A stretch of 38,650 nucleotides of DNA from an uncultured Lachnospiraceae bacterium (GCA_900544445.1 UQVK01000025.1:1-38650), one strand, 5' to 3'; counted from the stretch's first letter, positions 16,359 through 25,841 are shown. The notes: a model not told the origin generated them from the letters alone. A program made the numbers and translations.

Positions 16359-17270
16359 ATGAATAACACAAATATCAGCAAAAAAAAGCATCGGACCTTT
16401 GATATTATATTGAATCTGTTTTTTATCGTGATGTGCGCCTGTTTCGTTATCCCGCTTCTGCTGGTGGTTTCGGCCTCCTTCACAAGCGAGAGCTGGCTGA
16501 CTGCGGGGAAGGGATTCAGCCTGATCCCGAAGGAATTTACCACGCAGGCCTATCAGTCGGCGTTTCATAACGGAGCGCGCATGGTGCGGGCGTACATCGT
16601 GACTTTTGCTCAGGCCGGGATCGGAACGCTGCTGGCCTGCGTGGTTGCCGGAATGGCGGCGTATCCGCTTTCCAGAAGCAACTTCCGGTTCCGCAAGCCG
16701 GTTACGATCATTATTTTCTTTACCATGCTGTTTTCGGCGGGCATGATCCCCAATTATATCGTGTACGCCAAGTATTACGGTATCAGCAACAGCTTCTGGG
16801 TATATATCCTTCCCGGCATTGCCGGAGGCGCATGGAATACCATGGTATTCAGAACGTTTTTCAAGGGACTTCCGGAATCGCTGTTTGAATCGGCCCATCT
16901 GGACGGAGCGAAGGAGCTGACGATTTTCTTTAAGATCGTGGTCCCGTTGTCAACGCCTGTGTTTGCGTCGCTCGGATTTATGACGCTGGTAGGCAAGTGG
17001 AACGATTATACCACATCAATGATCTACATCCGGGATGAAAACCTCTATACCCTGCAGTATCTGCTGCAGAGGCTGATGGATGAGGCGGAATTTTTGAAAA
17101 ATCTTTCTCAGACAGCCATGGGAAACGTGACTATGGGAGTCAGCGACATGCCGAGCGAATCTCTGAAATTTGCGCTCTGCGTGGTGGCAGCGGGTCCGAT
17201 GCTGGTGGTATTCCCTTTCTTCCAGAAGTATTTTTCACAGGGCCTGACTATCGGAGCAGTGAAAGGCTAA
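16359..17270 (+). CDS. Sugar ABC importer permease, LplC/YtcP type (first importer)
   Basis: The 303-residue partner permease (MalG/UgpE class) has six membrane helices and the EAA loop LFESAHLDGAKELTIFFKIVVPLSTP around residues 171-196. It begins 10 nt after the first permease, with AGGAGG overlapping that gene's TAG stop, so the two are translated together. The C-terminus SQGLTIGAVKG is typical of the YtcP group. With the previous protein it forms the membrane channel of the importer. Confidence 0.93.
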   Translation: MNNTNISKKKHRTFDIILNLFFIVMCACFVIPLLLVVSASFTSESWLTAGKGFSLIPKEFTTQAYQSAFHNGARMVRAYIVTFAQAGIGTLLACVVAGMAAYPLSRSNFRFRKPVTIIIFFTMLFSAGMIPNYIVYAKYYGISNSFWVYILPGIAGGAWNTMVFRTFFKGLPESLFESAHLDGAKELTIFFKIVVPLSTPVFASLGFMTLVGKWNDYTTSMIYIRDENLYTLQYLLQRLMDEAEFLKNLSQTAMGNVTMGVSDMPSESLKFALCVVAAGPMLVVFPFFQKYFSQGLTIGAVKG

Positions 17271-17399
17271 CAGCCTGATGGACAGAAAAAGAGGGTATAT
17301 CCGCTGCAGGCCGGCTGGCGTGCGGACGGAGTCAGGCAAGAAAATCACGGCCTGTAACGGGTTGTTGATGGGATAGATAAAGAGTAAGGAGGATGAGTA

Positions 17400-19094
17400 A
17401 TGAAAAGAAAGAAAGCAATAAGTCTGTTTCTGGCGGCGGTCATGACGGCTGCGGCATGTCTGGGCGGCTGCGGGAGCAGCGCTGGTACAGCGTCTGAGGC
17501 GGTGACGGCAGAGGAGAGCACGGAAGCTGCCGCAGCGGACACGGAAGCAGCGGAGACCGAAGCGGGAAGCGAACAGGCGGCGGCAGAGGAGCTGGAGCCT
17601 GTGACCATTCAGCTGTGGCTTGGAGGCCCCGGAAAGCAGAAGGATTCCGATGAGGTATGGGAACTGTTCAATGAAAAGCTTCAGGAATATGTACCCAATA
17701 CGACGGTGGAGATCACCTGTATGACTACGACCGAGTATCCGGAAAAATTCGACCAGATGCTGGCTTCCGGAGAAGGTGTTGACCTTGCCTGGGTAGCAAG
17801 CTGGGTGACCGGAACGATTGCGGATGATATCAAGGATGGAAATCTGATGCCGCTGGATGATCTGGTGGATCAGTATGGCCAGGGCATCAGGGAGGAACTG
17901 GGAGACGAAATTCTGGACATGCACCGGTATGCCGAAGACGATCTGCTTTATTATCTGATCAGCTGGCAGGGCCTGTACAGCAATGTGCGCGCCTTCAAGA
18001 TTCCTACGGAGTTCGCTCAGCTGGCTGGAGATACCTGGCTGGAGGATACACAGGCGGTCGTATCCAAATGGTGGAATGATTATTCCTCTACTGATGATTT
18101 TCAGGCTGTGTTTGATCAGCTGGACATTTATTTTAAGGCACTTCAGGACAATGATAAGCTGTATGCGGGCATGAACACCGGTATTTTCTATGACTGGTGC
18201 TATGCACAGCATTTCTCCTCTGAGAACAGCCTTCAGATCCGTGACAACAATGTGGGCGTAGTGCATAAGGATAATACCTTTACGGTTATCGATGCCATTG
18301 ATACGGACTACTACCGTGTGTTTGCGGAGAATACCGCCGACTTCTACAAAAAGGGATATATTCGTTCCGATATCGCTTCTCTGGAAAAGGGAACCTTAAG
18401 CTTTGTGACCGGCGGTGAATTTACTCCCAATACCACAGTGATCGACGTGCATAACGATCTGACGCCCAGCACGGCTGATATGTATACCGCCCAGGCAGGT
18501 GTGGACATTTCCCTGATACAGATCGAGGACAAGGGCTACATGAGCAAGGGTGATGCCAGCGCCATGGCGATTCCGTACTGCGCAGATGAGCCGGAGCGCG
18601 CAATGATGGTGCTGAACGCCCTGTATACCGAGCCGGAACTGTATCAGCTTCTGATCTACGGCGTGGAAGGCGAACATTATACAGACAACGGCGACGGAAC
18701 GATCACCACATCCTACGGTTCGCAGGGAACTTCCGATGCAGATTACGGCCTCTGGAAATGGACTGTCGGAACCTGTAAAAATTCCCTGGTGACTCAGGCG
18801 GACACCCCCGGCTACTATGACGAGCTGCTGGAGCAGGAAAAGGATGCAATCGTAAGCCCGTTCAACAACTTTACCTTTGACAACAGCAACGTTCAGGACA
18901 TCTGTGCGGCGCTGAAGGCCATCGACGACGAGTATGGCGCAATGATCAGCAAGGGCTATACGGGAGACAACTGGGAAGCTACACTGGATCAGTGGATTGC
19001 GGAACGCAAGGCCGCCGGAGTAGATACCCTGATCGCAGAGCTTCAGAGCCAGATCGACGCATACGTGGAAGCCAACAATATTACTTCCTGGTAA
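17400..19094 (+). CDS. Sugar-binding lipoprotein of the first ABC importer
   Basis: The 564-residue product has a lipoprotein signal peptide with lipobox ACLGGC and the lipidated Cys24, then an acidic Ala/Glu-rich linker of about 40 residues. The body is a family-1-like solute-binding protein (EPVTIQLWLGGPGKQK onwards), and the end (EYGAMISKGY through AELQSQIDAYVEANN) matches the DUF3502 tail that goes with LplB/YtcP permeases. It catches the oligosaccharide outside the cell and hands it to the permeases. A strong AAGGAGG lies 9 nt before the ATG. It lies 129 nt after the permease and is followed by a terminator at 19172-19208. Confidence 0.92.
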   Translation: MKRKKAISLFLAAVMTAAACLGGCGSSAGTASEAVTAEESTEAAAADTEAAETEAGSEQAAAEELEPVTIQLWLGGPGKQKDSDEVWELFNEKLQEYVPNTTVEITCMTTTEYPEKFDQMLASGEGVDLAWVASWVTGTIADDIKDGNLMPLDDLVDQYGQGIREELGDEILDMHRYAEDDLLYYLISWQGLYSNVRAFKIPTEFAQLAGDTWLEDTQAVVSKWWNDYSSTDDFQAVFDQLDIYFKALQDNDKLYAGMNTGIFYDWCYAQHFSSENSLQIRDNNVGVVHKDNTFTVIDAIDTDYYRVFAENTADFYKKGYIRSDIASLEKGTLSFVTGGEFTPNTTVIDVHNDLTPSTADMYTAQAGVDISLIQIEDKGYMSKGDASAMAIPYCADEPERAMMVLNALYTEPELYQLLIYGVEGEHYTDNGDGTITTSYGSQGTSDADYGLWKWTVGTCKNSLVTQADTPGYYDELLEQEKDAIVSPFNNFTFDNSNVQDICAALKAIDDEYGAMISKGYTGDNWEATLDQWIAERKAAGVDTLIAELQSQIDAYVEANNITSW

Positions 19095-19133
19095 GAAAAG
19101 AACAGCCGTAAAATGAGTTGAAACAGGCGGAGG

Positions 19134-19154
19134 CCGCGGCCGGCAGGGCCGCGG
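19134..19154 (+). repeat. GC-rich hairpin before the GH28-like gene
   Basis: CCGCGGCC (19134-19141) pairs perfectly with GGCCGCGG (19147-19154) over a 5-nt loop. No T run follows directly. It may protect the 3' end of the importer transcript or work with the terminator 18 nt further on. Confidence 0.5.
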
Positions 19155-19171
19155 CGGATCCGCAGACTGCG

Positions 19172-19208
19172 GGCGGGAGAGGAGTAAAAGAGGCCTCTTC
19201 CGCCTTTT
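19172..19208 (+). terminator. Intrinsic terminator between binding protein and GH28-like gene
   Basis: An 11-bp stem with one G-T pair (19172-19182 with 19194-19204) is followed by TTTT (19205-19208). It lies 78 nt after the binding-protein stop codon. It is moderate in strength, so part of the transcripts may read through into the enzyme genes, giving more transport protein than enzyme. Confidence 0.7.
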
Positions 19209-19258
19209 GTATGATAAGCCTGGAGGCGGATTTGCGACGCTTCGGCATGGAGGTAAAG

Positions 19259-21430
19259 ATGAACTATAAGGTATATCAGGACGATACGGAGCTGAAGATC
19301 AGGACGGCCTCCATCTATCCGTCCCCCTATCTGGAAAACCGGAAGATGGAGTATGTGCAGTTTCCCGTAAGCGGCACGACGTTTTTGACGGTACGAAGCG
19401 CCGCAGCAGTGCACAGCGCCGTGATCCGGCCGCTCAGCCTGGGGCTGAAGCCGGAGCTGAAGGACGGGACAATCCGGATCCGATTGGACGGGCCGGTAAA
19501 ATTTTCCCTGGAGATCAACGGATCCTGCCGGGATAATCTGCTGGTTCTGGCGGAAAAACCGGCATATGAGGACGCGCCGGGCTGCTGGGAGAAGGAAAAG
19601 GAGGAGGGAAGGCTTCTCTACTTCCCCGCGGGAGTGCATGATGCGGGAATCCTTACGGTCACGCAGGATGATACGGTGGTGTATCTGGAGGAAGGGGCTT
19701 ATGTGAACGGAAAGCTGGACCTGGATCACTGCGACCGCGTGACGGTCTGCGGCTACGGCGTGCTCACCATGGAGAAATATCCTCTGGAGATGAGAAACGT
19801 CTATCAGCGCTGCGTCAACGCCATGTACTGTAAGGATCTGACGATCCGGGACATCACCATCATGGACAGCAACGACTGGAGCCTGCGGATCAACGGCTGT
19901 GAGAACGTTCTGGTGGATAATGTGAAGATCATAGGCTGCCGGGGAAATTCCGACGGGGTGGATGTGTGCGGCTCCCGAAATGTGCTGGTGCAGGGCGTAT
20001 TCACCCGGGTGTGGGACGATTCACTCGTCGTTAAGGCGCTGGATACCGGAGATGTGGAAAACGTCGTATTTCGGAACTGTATCCTGTGGAATGATTTCGC
20101 AAGGCCCATGGAGGTGGGCGTGGAGCTTCGGGCGGATCATGTGAGAGGCGTACGGTTTGAGAACATCGATGTGCTGCATTCTCCCACCGGATATCCGCTG
20201 ATGGGGATCCACCACGGGGACCGGGCCAGGGTGGAAGATATCGTGTTTGACAACATCCGCATCGAGGACGCGCCGGGCGCCCAGCTTTTCGACATCCGGA
20301 TCGCGCCCTCCTACTGGAACCGGGATAACCGGATGGGAGATATCCGCAATATCACGTTTTCCAATATCCAGGTGAACGGCCGTCCCGGTCTGGACAGGCT
20401 GCTGTCGGATTCCAGGCTGCAGGGCTACAGCGCGCAGCACGATATTCAGGGCGTGCGCTTTGAAAAGATAAAGATCCTCGGAAAAACCGTCCATGACGCG
20501 GAAAGCTGCGGCCTGCTGTGTCTGGAGCACGTAAACGGCGTAGCCTTCCGGAAGGATCCGGAAGCGGAGCCGCTTTCCATGATCCGTACCCGTCTCGAAA
20601 CGGACGGTCCATTCACTCTGCAGGAGGACGGCTCCTATGCGGGAACGGTGGTCCTGAGCCTTACGAATCCTTCGCAGGAGGAGAGAGAAAAAAAGATCCG
20701 GCTGGAGATCTCCCCGGCTCATCTGGGAGAGTATGACAGGAGCGAGAGGACGGTACGGCTTCCCGCGGGAAAAGAGGTAAGGATCGCCTGTCCTGTCCGT
20801 CTGAGCGCCGGAAAATATGTGCTGGCGCTGCAGTCGGAGGATCCGGAGATCCGGTGCGCGTGGCAGTATCTTGCGCTGGACTGTGTGCTTCGGGAATGGG
20901 AGGAGAAAAAGGCGGTCTGCCTTCCTTTCGTAAATTATTTCGGTGAACGGCCGGGAAGCCTCCGGATGGGAATCCGAAACGACAGACTGCATCTTTCCTC
21001 GGAGCTTCTGAAAAGAGAGGACTGCAGCCTGATCCTGCATGCGGCGCAGCCGGTGCCCAGACAGGAGGGAGAAGCGGTATTCTCCGTGGAGGAGACGGAT
21101 TTCGGCGTGGTGCCCGCGGTGCTGTACCGAAACGGCGGATATGAGGCCGCGCCGCAGCTTCGCTGCCCGCTGGAGATCACGCTGGTGTTTAAAAACGAAC
21201 CGAAGGTAAAGGAGATCCGGAGCGTGACGGTTCCCGGCGGATGCGGGGAAGCGGAGGTGGAGCTTTCACAGCTCGGGCTGGAGCCGGATACGAAGCATTT
21301 CTGGCTGGAGGCGGAACTGAGACTTCCGGAGCTGGAAAAGTATCGCTATCCCTGTACGTTGTTTCATTCCGTGACGCCTCTGACGGCGGCCCATATGTAC
21401 GGAAACTGCGTGGTGGAACCGACGGAATGA
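19259..21430 (+). CDS. GH28/GH49-like right-handed beta-helix glycosidase
   Basis: The 723-residue protein has an N-terminal beta domain (about 1-120), a parallel beta-helix (about 140-420) and a C-terminal beta-rich part. Helix coils are clear as repeated N-V-x-I units. Asp residues expected for catalysis are present: NSDGVDV (Asp232, Asp235) and VWDDSLVVKA (Asp253, Asp254). The GHG and R-I-K motifs of true polygalacturonases are missing, and the layout resembles GH28-like or GH49 (dextranase/isopullulanase) relatives. No signal peptide. The ATG at 19259 has GGAGGT 6 nt upstream; the frame is open 47 codons further, through the terminator, which is unlikely to be coding. It heads an enzyme run with the SGNH and GH94 genes. 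Confidence 0.82.
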   Translation: MNYKVYQDDTELKIRTASIYPSPYLENRKMEYVQFPVSGTTFLTVRSAAAVHSAVIRPLSLGLKPELKDGTIRIRLDGPVKFSLEINGSCRDNLLVLAEKPAYEDAPGCWEKEKEEGRLLYFPAGVHDAGILTVTQDDTVVYLEEGAYVNGKLDLDHCDRVTVCGYGVLTMEKYPLEMRNVYQRCVNAMYCKDLTIRDITIMDSNDWSLRINGCENVLVDNVKIIGCRGNSDGVDVCGSRNVLVQGVFTRVWDDSLVVKALDTGDVENVVFRNCILWNDFARPMEVGVELRADHVRGVRFENIDVLHSPTGYPLMGIHHGDRARVEDIVFDNIRIEDAPGAQLFDIRIAPSYWNRDNRMGDIRNITFSNIQVNGRPGLDRLLSDSRLQGYSAQHDIQGVRFEKIKILGKTVHDAESCGLLCLEHVNGVAFRKDPEAEPLSMIRTRLETDGPFTLQEDGSYAGTVVLSLTNPSQEEREKKIRLEISPAHLGEYDRSERTVRLPAGKEVRIACPVRLSAGKYVLALQSEDPEIRCAWQYLALDCVLREWEEKKAVCLPFVNYFGERPGSLRMGIRNDRLHLSSELLKREDCSLILHAAQPVPRQEGEAVFSVEETDFGVVPAVLYRNGGYEAAPQLRCPLEITLVFKNEPKVKEIRSVTVPGGCGEAEVELSQLGLEPDTKHFWLEAELRLPELEKYRYPCTLFHSVTPLTAAHMYGNCVVEPTE

Positions 21431-21498
21431 AAAAAACGGAAAATGTGCCGGCTCCCGCCCGGGGATGTTCCGGAAGTCTGAGAATGGAGGAAAAAAGA

Positions 21499-22167
21499 AT
21501 GACGACAGTACTTTTTCAGGGAGATTCCCTGACGGATGCCTGCCGGGACAAGGAGCCCGGAAATGACCCGAACCGGTTTCTGGGAGTAGGATATGTGAAT
21601 CACATCGCTCAGGTTCTGATGAGTGAAAATCCCGATGTCCGGGTGCTGAACCACGGCGTGAACGGAAACCGGATCATGGATCTGTACGCCAGATGGATCG
21701 AGGATACGCTGAATGTGGATTTTCAGGTGCTCAGCATCCTCTGCGGCGTCAATGACGTGGGATTTGACCTGCGCATGAATAAGGGCGCGGATCCGGAAAA
21801 ATTCGGCTTCATCTACGACAGGATGCTGTATGAGGTGAAGCAGGCAAGACCGGACGCGGCGCTGGTGCTCTGCGAGCCCTTCCTGTGCCGCCTGAAGCCG
21901 GAGGAGGTATCCTACGGCACGGATATCATCGAAAACTGGGAGGTATGGTACGGACGCATCCGAAAAGAGGCGGATATCGTCGGAATGCTTGCGGAAAAGT
22001 ACGGAGCTGTGCTGGTGCCCTCAAGACAGCTGTTCGAGGATGCCTGCCGGAGGGCCCCGGCCAGCTTCTGGTCGGTGGACGGCATTCATCTGACGCCGGC
22101 AGGGAACGGGCTGCTGGCAGGCGAGTGGCTGCGCTGTGTGAAAGGAGCGGGAAATGTACCGGTTTGA
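21499..22167 (+). CDS. SGNH/GDSL-type esterase
   Basis: The 222-residue protein has all four SGNH blocks: FQGDSLTD with nucleophile Ser10, a Gly in NHGVNGNR, Asn in LCGVNDVGF, and the Asp194/His197 pair in VDGIHLTPAG. These enzymes remove acetyl or other short acyl groups, often from plant glycans. There is no signal peptide. The ATG at 21499 has GGAGG 9 nt upstream; ATG at 21484 would add five residues. Its end overlaps the GH94 gene by 14 nt, so the two are tightly coupled and probably act on the same substrate. Confidence 0.9.
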   Translation: MTTVLFQGDSLTDACRDKEPGNDPNRFLGVGYVNHIAQVLMSENPDVRVLNHGVNGNRIMDLYARWIEDTLNVDFQVLSILCGVNDVGFDLRMNKGADPEKFGFIYDRMLYEVKQARPDAALVLCEPFLCRLKPEEVSYGTDIIENWEVWYGRIRKEADIVGMLAEKYGAVLVPSRQLFEDACRRAPASFWSVDGIHLTPAGNGLLAGEWLRCVKGAGNVPV

Positions 22168-24550
22168 CGATGAGAAGAGAGAGATCCTGATAGACGATTA
22201 CAGAACGCCGACGCCCTGGATGAACTATCTGTCCAACGGGACCTTCCATGCCATGATCTCCCAGGCGGGAGGCGGCGTCGCCTTTTACAAGTCCCCGCAG
22301 ATCTGGCGGATCAATCATTACCGCTTTTTTCACCTGCCCACGGACAGAAGCGGTTTTTATACCTATATCAAAGAGGGAAATCAGGTCTGGAGCCCCACCT
22401 GCGAGCCCTGTGCGCGAAAGCCGGAGAAATGGGAAGCCGCCCACGGCATGGGCTATACCAGATACGAGGCGGAGCGGGACCAGCTTCGGGTGAGAGAAAC
22501 CTGCTTCGTCAGCCCCATGGAGAATGCGATGGTCTGGAGGCTGGAGCTTTCTTCCGGGCGGGACAGACAGCTGACCCTCTTTCCCTATGTGGAGCTCGGC
22601 ATGATGGAATTCATGCGGGAGCTGCAGTGGCAGTGCTACAACAAACATCAGCTTTCCGCCTGGAATATGGACGACATTCTGGTGTACCGCTACGGGGTGG
22701 AGGATCAGCCGAAGCCGGATGAGACGCCTCTGGTCTATTTTGCCTGCAATGCGCCGATCCGTTCCTTTGACTGTGACAGGGACGTGTTTGTGGGAAGCTA
22801 CCGGAGCGAGGAAGATCCGGTGGGAGTGGAGCGCGGGGAGCTGGCAGGCTCCACCATGTACGGCGGAGATCCCTGCTTTGCCCTGCAGATCCCCGTGGAG
22901 CTGAAGGCGGGAGAGAAAAAGGAAATCTGCGTTTACCTTGGCTGCGCCATGACGGAAGAAGAGATCAGAAAAAGCGTGGAGCACTGCCGGGAAGAAGGCT
23001 TCGCGGAGGAGTCGCTGAGAAGACTTGGGGAAAGCTGGAAGGACTTCTTTGAGGGATTTCAGTGTTCCCTCCCCGACCCGGACGCGCAGCGGATGATCAA
23101 CATCTGGAACCCTTACCAGGCGGAACGCAACTTCCTGTTTTCCCGGAATATCAGCTATTACGCCACCGGAACCTTCCGGGGCGTCGGCATGCGGGACACG
23201 GCCCAGGACATTCTCGCCATGATCCCTCTGGACGCGCGGCGGGCGAAGGAAAAGCTGAACCTGCTGTTTACCCAGCAGTATGCGGACGGGCACTGCAACC
23301 ATTATTTCTTCCCCACGGAAGGGTGGGAGCCGGTCACCAGGATCCACTCCGACAACCATCTCTGGCTGGTAATGGATGGGTATCATATGGCTGTGGAGGA
23401 AGGACGGCTGGATTATCTGAAAACCCGGATCCCTTTTTACGACGGCGGCAGCGCGACGGTATGGGAGCACATGAAGCGTTCCATTGATTTTACGAAGGAG
23501 CATATGGGAGAGCATGGCTTTCCGCTGATGCTTTGCTCCGACTGGAACGATATGCTTTACAAGGTCTGCCGGAAGGGAAAGGGCGAGAGCATCTGGACGG
23601 GCATGCAGTTCGGCACGGTTCTGCGGATGATGGAGGAGCTGGCGGAGCGGATCGCCGCTTCCGGAGAGGCGCAGAAATATGTGTCCGTGCAGGACGGACG
23701 CGCGTCACAGGACGGACACACCGCGCAGGACGGACATGCCGCACAGGATGGACGCGCCGCGCAGGCGGAGACCGCTTTTGCCGAAGAATGCCGCAGGCTG
23801 TATGAGAGACAGCGGGAGCTGATGAACACCCTGGCCTGGGACGGAGAATGGTTCCGGCGCTGCATTACGGACGAGGGCGTTTTCATCGGTTCGGCGAAGG
23901 AACCGCAGGCAAAGATCTGGCTCAATGCCCAGAGCTGGGCGGTGATCAGCGGCCTGGGAGATCCGGACAAGCAGATCGCTGCCATGGACAGCGTAAAGCG
24001 GCTTCTGGATACGGAGCTCGGCATCAAAAAGATCCATCCCGCCATGAAGGACTATCCGTCAAAGGAGGATCCGCTGACCTATTATAATACGGGCTGCGGA
24101 GAAAACGGAAGCGTGTTCTGCCATGCCAATACCTGGGCGATCATCGCGGAGTGCATGCTGGGCAGGAGAGAGAATGCCTGGAAATACTATCATCAGCTTC
24201 TTCCCATGGCCGCGCAGCAAAAGGCCGGACAGGAGCGATACCGTGCGGAGCCCTATGTATACTCCTCCAACATCTTTGGCCCGGAGAGCGATAAATTCGG
24301 TCTGGCCAACGTTTCCTGGCTGACCGGAACGGCCGCCTGGATGTATCTGGCGGCGACGCAGTATCTGCTGGGGATCCGGCCTGTCTGGGACGGCCTTCAG
24401 ATCGCCCCCTGCCTGCCGGAGGGCTGGACGGACGTGACGGTGGAACGCCTTTTCCGGGGCTGCCGCTATCACATCCGCATCAGGCATCCGGACAGAAAGG
24501 TCCTGATCCCCCATGTGGAGGGCAGGAAGGAATACACGGCGGAGATCTGA
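22154..24550 (+). CDS. GH94-family glycoside phosphorylase with internal repeat insert
   Basis: The 798-residue protein follows the cellobiose-phosphorylase plan: N-terminal beta-sandwich, helical linker and an (alpha/alpha)6 barrel. Key stretches are GVGMRDTAQDILAM, LMLCSDWNDML with the proposed proton donor Asp466, GENGSVFCHANTWAI and SSNIFGP, then SWLTGTAAWMY and GLQIAPCLPEGW. GH94 enzymes split beta-linked disaccharides with phosphate to give a sugar 1-phosphate, saving ATP. The true linkage and sugars cannot be read here. Oddly, residues 513-536 form four copies of a six-residue unit beginning QDG, encoded by an 18-bp tandem repeat, inside the barrel. The ATG follows AAAGGAGCGGGAA and overlaps the SGNH gene. 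Confidence 0.88.
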   Translation: MYRFDDEKREILIDDYRTPTPWMNYLSNGTFHAMISQAGGGVAFYKSPQIWRINHYRFFHLPTDRSGFYTYIKEGNQVWSPTCEPCARKPEKWEAAHGMGYTRYEAERDQLRVRETCFVSPMENAMVWRLELSSGRDRQLTLFPYVELGMMEFMRELQWQCYNKHQLSAWNMDDILVYRYGVEDQPKPDETPLVYFACNAPIRSFDCDRDVFVGSYRSEEDPVGVERGELAGSTMYGGDPCFALQIPVELKAGEKKEICVYLGCAMTEEEIRKSVEHCREEGFAEESLRRLGESWKDFFEGFQCSLPDPDAQRMINIWNPYQAERNFLFSRNISYYATGTFRGVGMRDTAQDILAMIPLDARRAKEKLNLLFTQQYADGHCNHYFFPTEGWEPVTRIHSDNHLWLVMDGYHMAVEEGRLDYLKTRIPFYDGGSATVWEHMKRSIDFTKEHMGEHGFPLMLCSDWNDMLYKVCRKGKGESIWTGMQFGTVLRMMEELAERIAASGEAQKYVSVQDGRASQDGHTAQDGHAAQDGRAAQAETAFAEECRRLYERQRELMNTLAWDGEWFRRCITDEGVFIGSAKEPQAKIWLNAQSWAVISGLGDPDKQIAAMDSVKRLLDTELGIKKIHPAMKDYPSKEDPLTYYNTGCGENGSVFCHANTWAIIAECMLGRRENAWKYYHQLLPMAAQQKAGQERYRAEPYVYSSNIFGPESDKFGLANVSWLTGTAAWMYLAATQYLLGIRPVWDGLQIAPCLPEGWTDVTVERLFRGCRYHIRIRHPDRKVLIPHVEGRKEYTAEI
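23690..23761 (+). repeat. In-frame 18-bp tandem repeat inside the GH94 gene
   Basis: Four 18-bp units start at 23690, 23708, 23726 and 23744. Each begins CAGGA(C/T)GGAC and encodes QDG, then R or H, then two small residues. The units differ at several third positions, so the array is not freshly expanded. Change in copy number would keep the frame. Confidence 0.9.
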
Positions 24551-24662
24551 GCCGGGCCGGATTCCCGGTCCGGGCGGCAGAGGTTCTTTGGCAGGGTGCG
24601 CTTTGCCGCGCGGACGGCGGAGGGAAGGCCGGACGGCGGAACAGAAGAAAGAGGTGAATGTG

Positions 24663-25841
24663 TTGAATCGGCAGGAATACAAAACGGCGGTGGACCGGAT
24701 CATTCAGAAGGAGGTCGAAGCGGGCCGGATCGCCGGCGCATGCGCGCTGGTGCTTTTAAAGGGGGAGAAGCTGTACGCCGGAGCGTTCGGCTGTGCGGAT
24801 CTGGAAAAGAAGCTTCCCATGAAGGAGGATACCATTTTCCGCCTGTTTTCCCTGACCAAGCCCATCACATCCGCGGCGGTCATGCTCCTGGCGGAGCGGG
24901 GGCTTTTGGAGCTTTCCGACCCTGTAAGCAGATATCTGCCTCAATTTGCCGGGATGCAGGTATGGAAGGGGCCGGGAAGACTGGAAAAGGCGTCCCGGGA
25001 GATCACCCTCTGGGATCTGATGAACATGCTTTCCGGAATTACCGGCCCCGGCGGCGTCACGGAGCCCGGCCTGGAAATGGAGGGCATCTACCGGGAGCTG
25101 ATCGGAAGGAGGATGCGGGGAGAACGGGTGGATACGCAGGAATATCTGCGCAGGATCGCCGCGGTTCCGCTTCTGAACCAGCCGGGAGAGAAATGGATGT
25201 ACGGTCTTTCCGCAGATGTGCTGGGCGGCGTGGCGGAGGTCGTCTCCGGCCTGCGGTTCGGAGATTTTCTGCGAAAGGAGCTGTTTGACCCTCTTGACAT
25301 GCCGGATACGGGCTTTTTCGTCCCGGCGGAAAAAAGAGAGCGCCTGGCGCAGATCTATCAGTGGGAGGCGGAAGAAAAGAGACTTTCGCCCTATACCGGC
25401 TGCTACCTGGGAGAATACTACGGAGAGGACGTGGCCTTTGAATCCGGCGGGGCGGGCCTGGTTTCCACGGCGGAGGATTATTCTCATTTTGCCTGCATGA
25501 TGCTGCAGAAGGGCAGCTTTAAGGGAAGACGGATCCTGGGAAAACGGACGGTGGAATTCATGACGCAGAACCGCCTCACCCCGGCTCAGCTGATCGATTT
25601 TAACTGGGACGCCCTGAGGGGCTACGGCTATGGCTGCCTGATGCGGGTGCTGACGGACCAGACGGCGCTTCGCGCCAACGCCAGCCCGGGTGAATACGGC
25701 TGGGACGGCTGGACCGGAACCTATGTGAGCATGTCTCCGGCGGATGATCTTGCTGTCCTTTACTTCATCCAGCGGTGCGGTGCGGGAACCACGGAGGCGG
25801 TCAGGAAGATCCGGATGGCGTCCTATGGGATGGTGGAATGA
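24663..25841 (+). CDS. Serine hydrolase of the beta-lactamase/esterase (class C) fold
   Basis: The 392-residue protein shows the class-C beta-lactamase-like pattern: S-x-x-K as Ser63-Leu-Thr-Lys66 in FSLTKPITSAAV, a Tyr motif in WMYGLSADVLG, and a Gly-rich strand in GWDGWTGTYVSM in place of K/H-T-G. Family members (such as EstB-type esterases) act as esterases, transesterases or D-peptidases rather than antibiotic-destroying enzymes. The next ATG in frame is far downstream, so the start is a TTG at 24663, or a GTG at 24660, both after GAAAGAGG; either choice fits. No signal peptide. It follows the GH94 gene by 112 nt, so it is probably a glycan esterase of the same pathway. Confidence 0.85.
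   Translation: MNRQEYKTAVDRIIQKEVEAGRIAGACALVLLKGEKLYAGAFGCADLEKKLPMKEDTIFRLFSLTKPITSAAVMLLAERGLLELSDPVSRYLPQFAGMQVWKGPGRLEKASREITLWDLMNMLSGITGPGGVTEPGLEMEGIYRELIGRRMRGERVDTQEYLRRIAAVPLLNQPGEKWMYGLSADVLGGVAEVVSGLRFGDFLRKELFDPLDMPDTGFFVPAEKRERLAQIYQWEAEEKRLSPYTGCYLGEYYGEDVAFESGGAGLVSTAEDYSHFACMMLQKGSFKGRRILGKRTVEFMTQNRLTPAQLIDFNWDALRGYGYGCLMRVLTDQTALRANASPGEYGWDGWTGTYVSMSPADDLAVLYFIQRCGAGTTEAVRKIRMASYGMVE

Noticed and set aside
21926..23515. Open frame of 529 codons on the minus strand
   Set aside because: Antisense to the SGNH and GH94 genes, which have clear catalytic motifs.
23690..23761. CRISPR-like short repeats
   Set aside because: The 18-bp units are directly adjacent without spacers and lie in frame within GH94.
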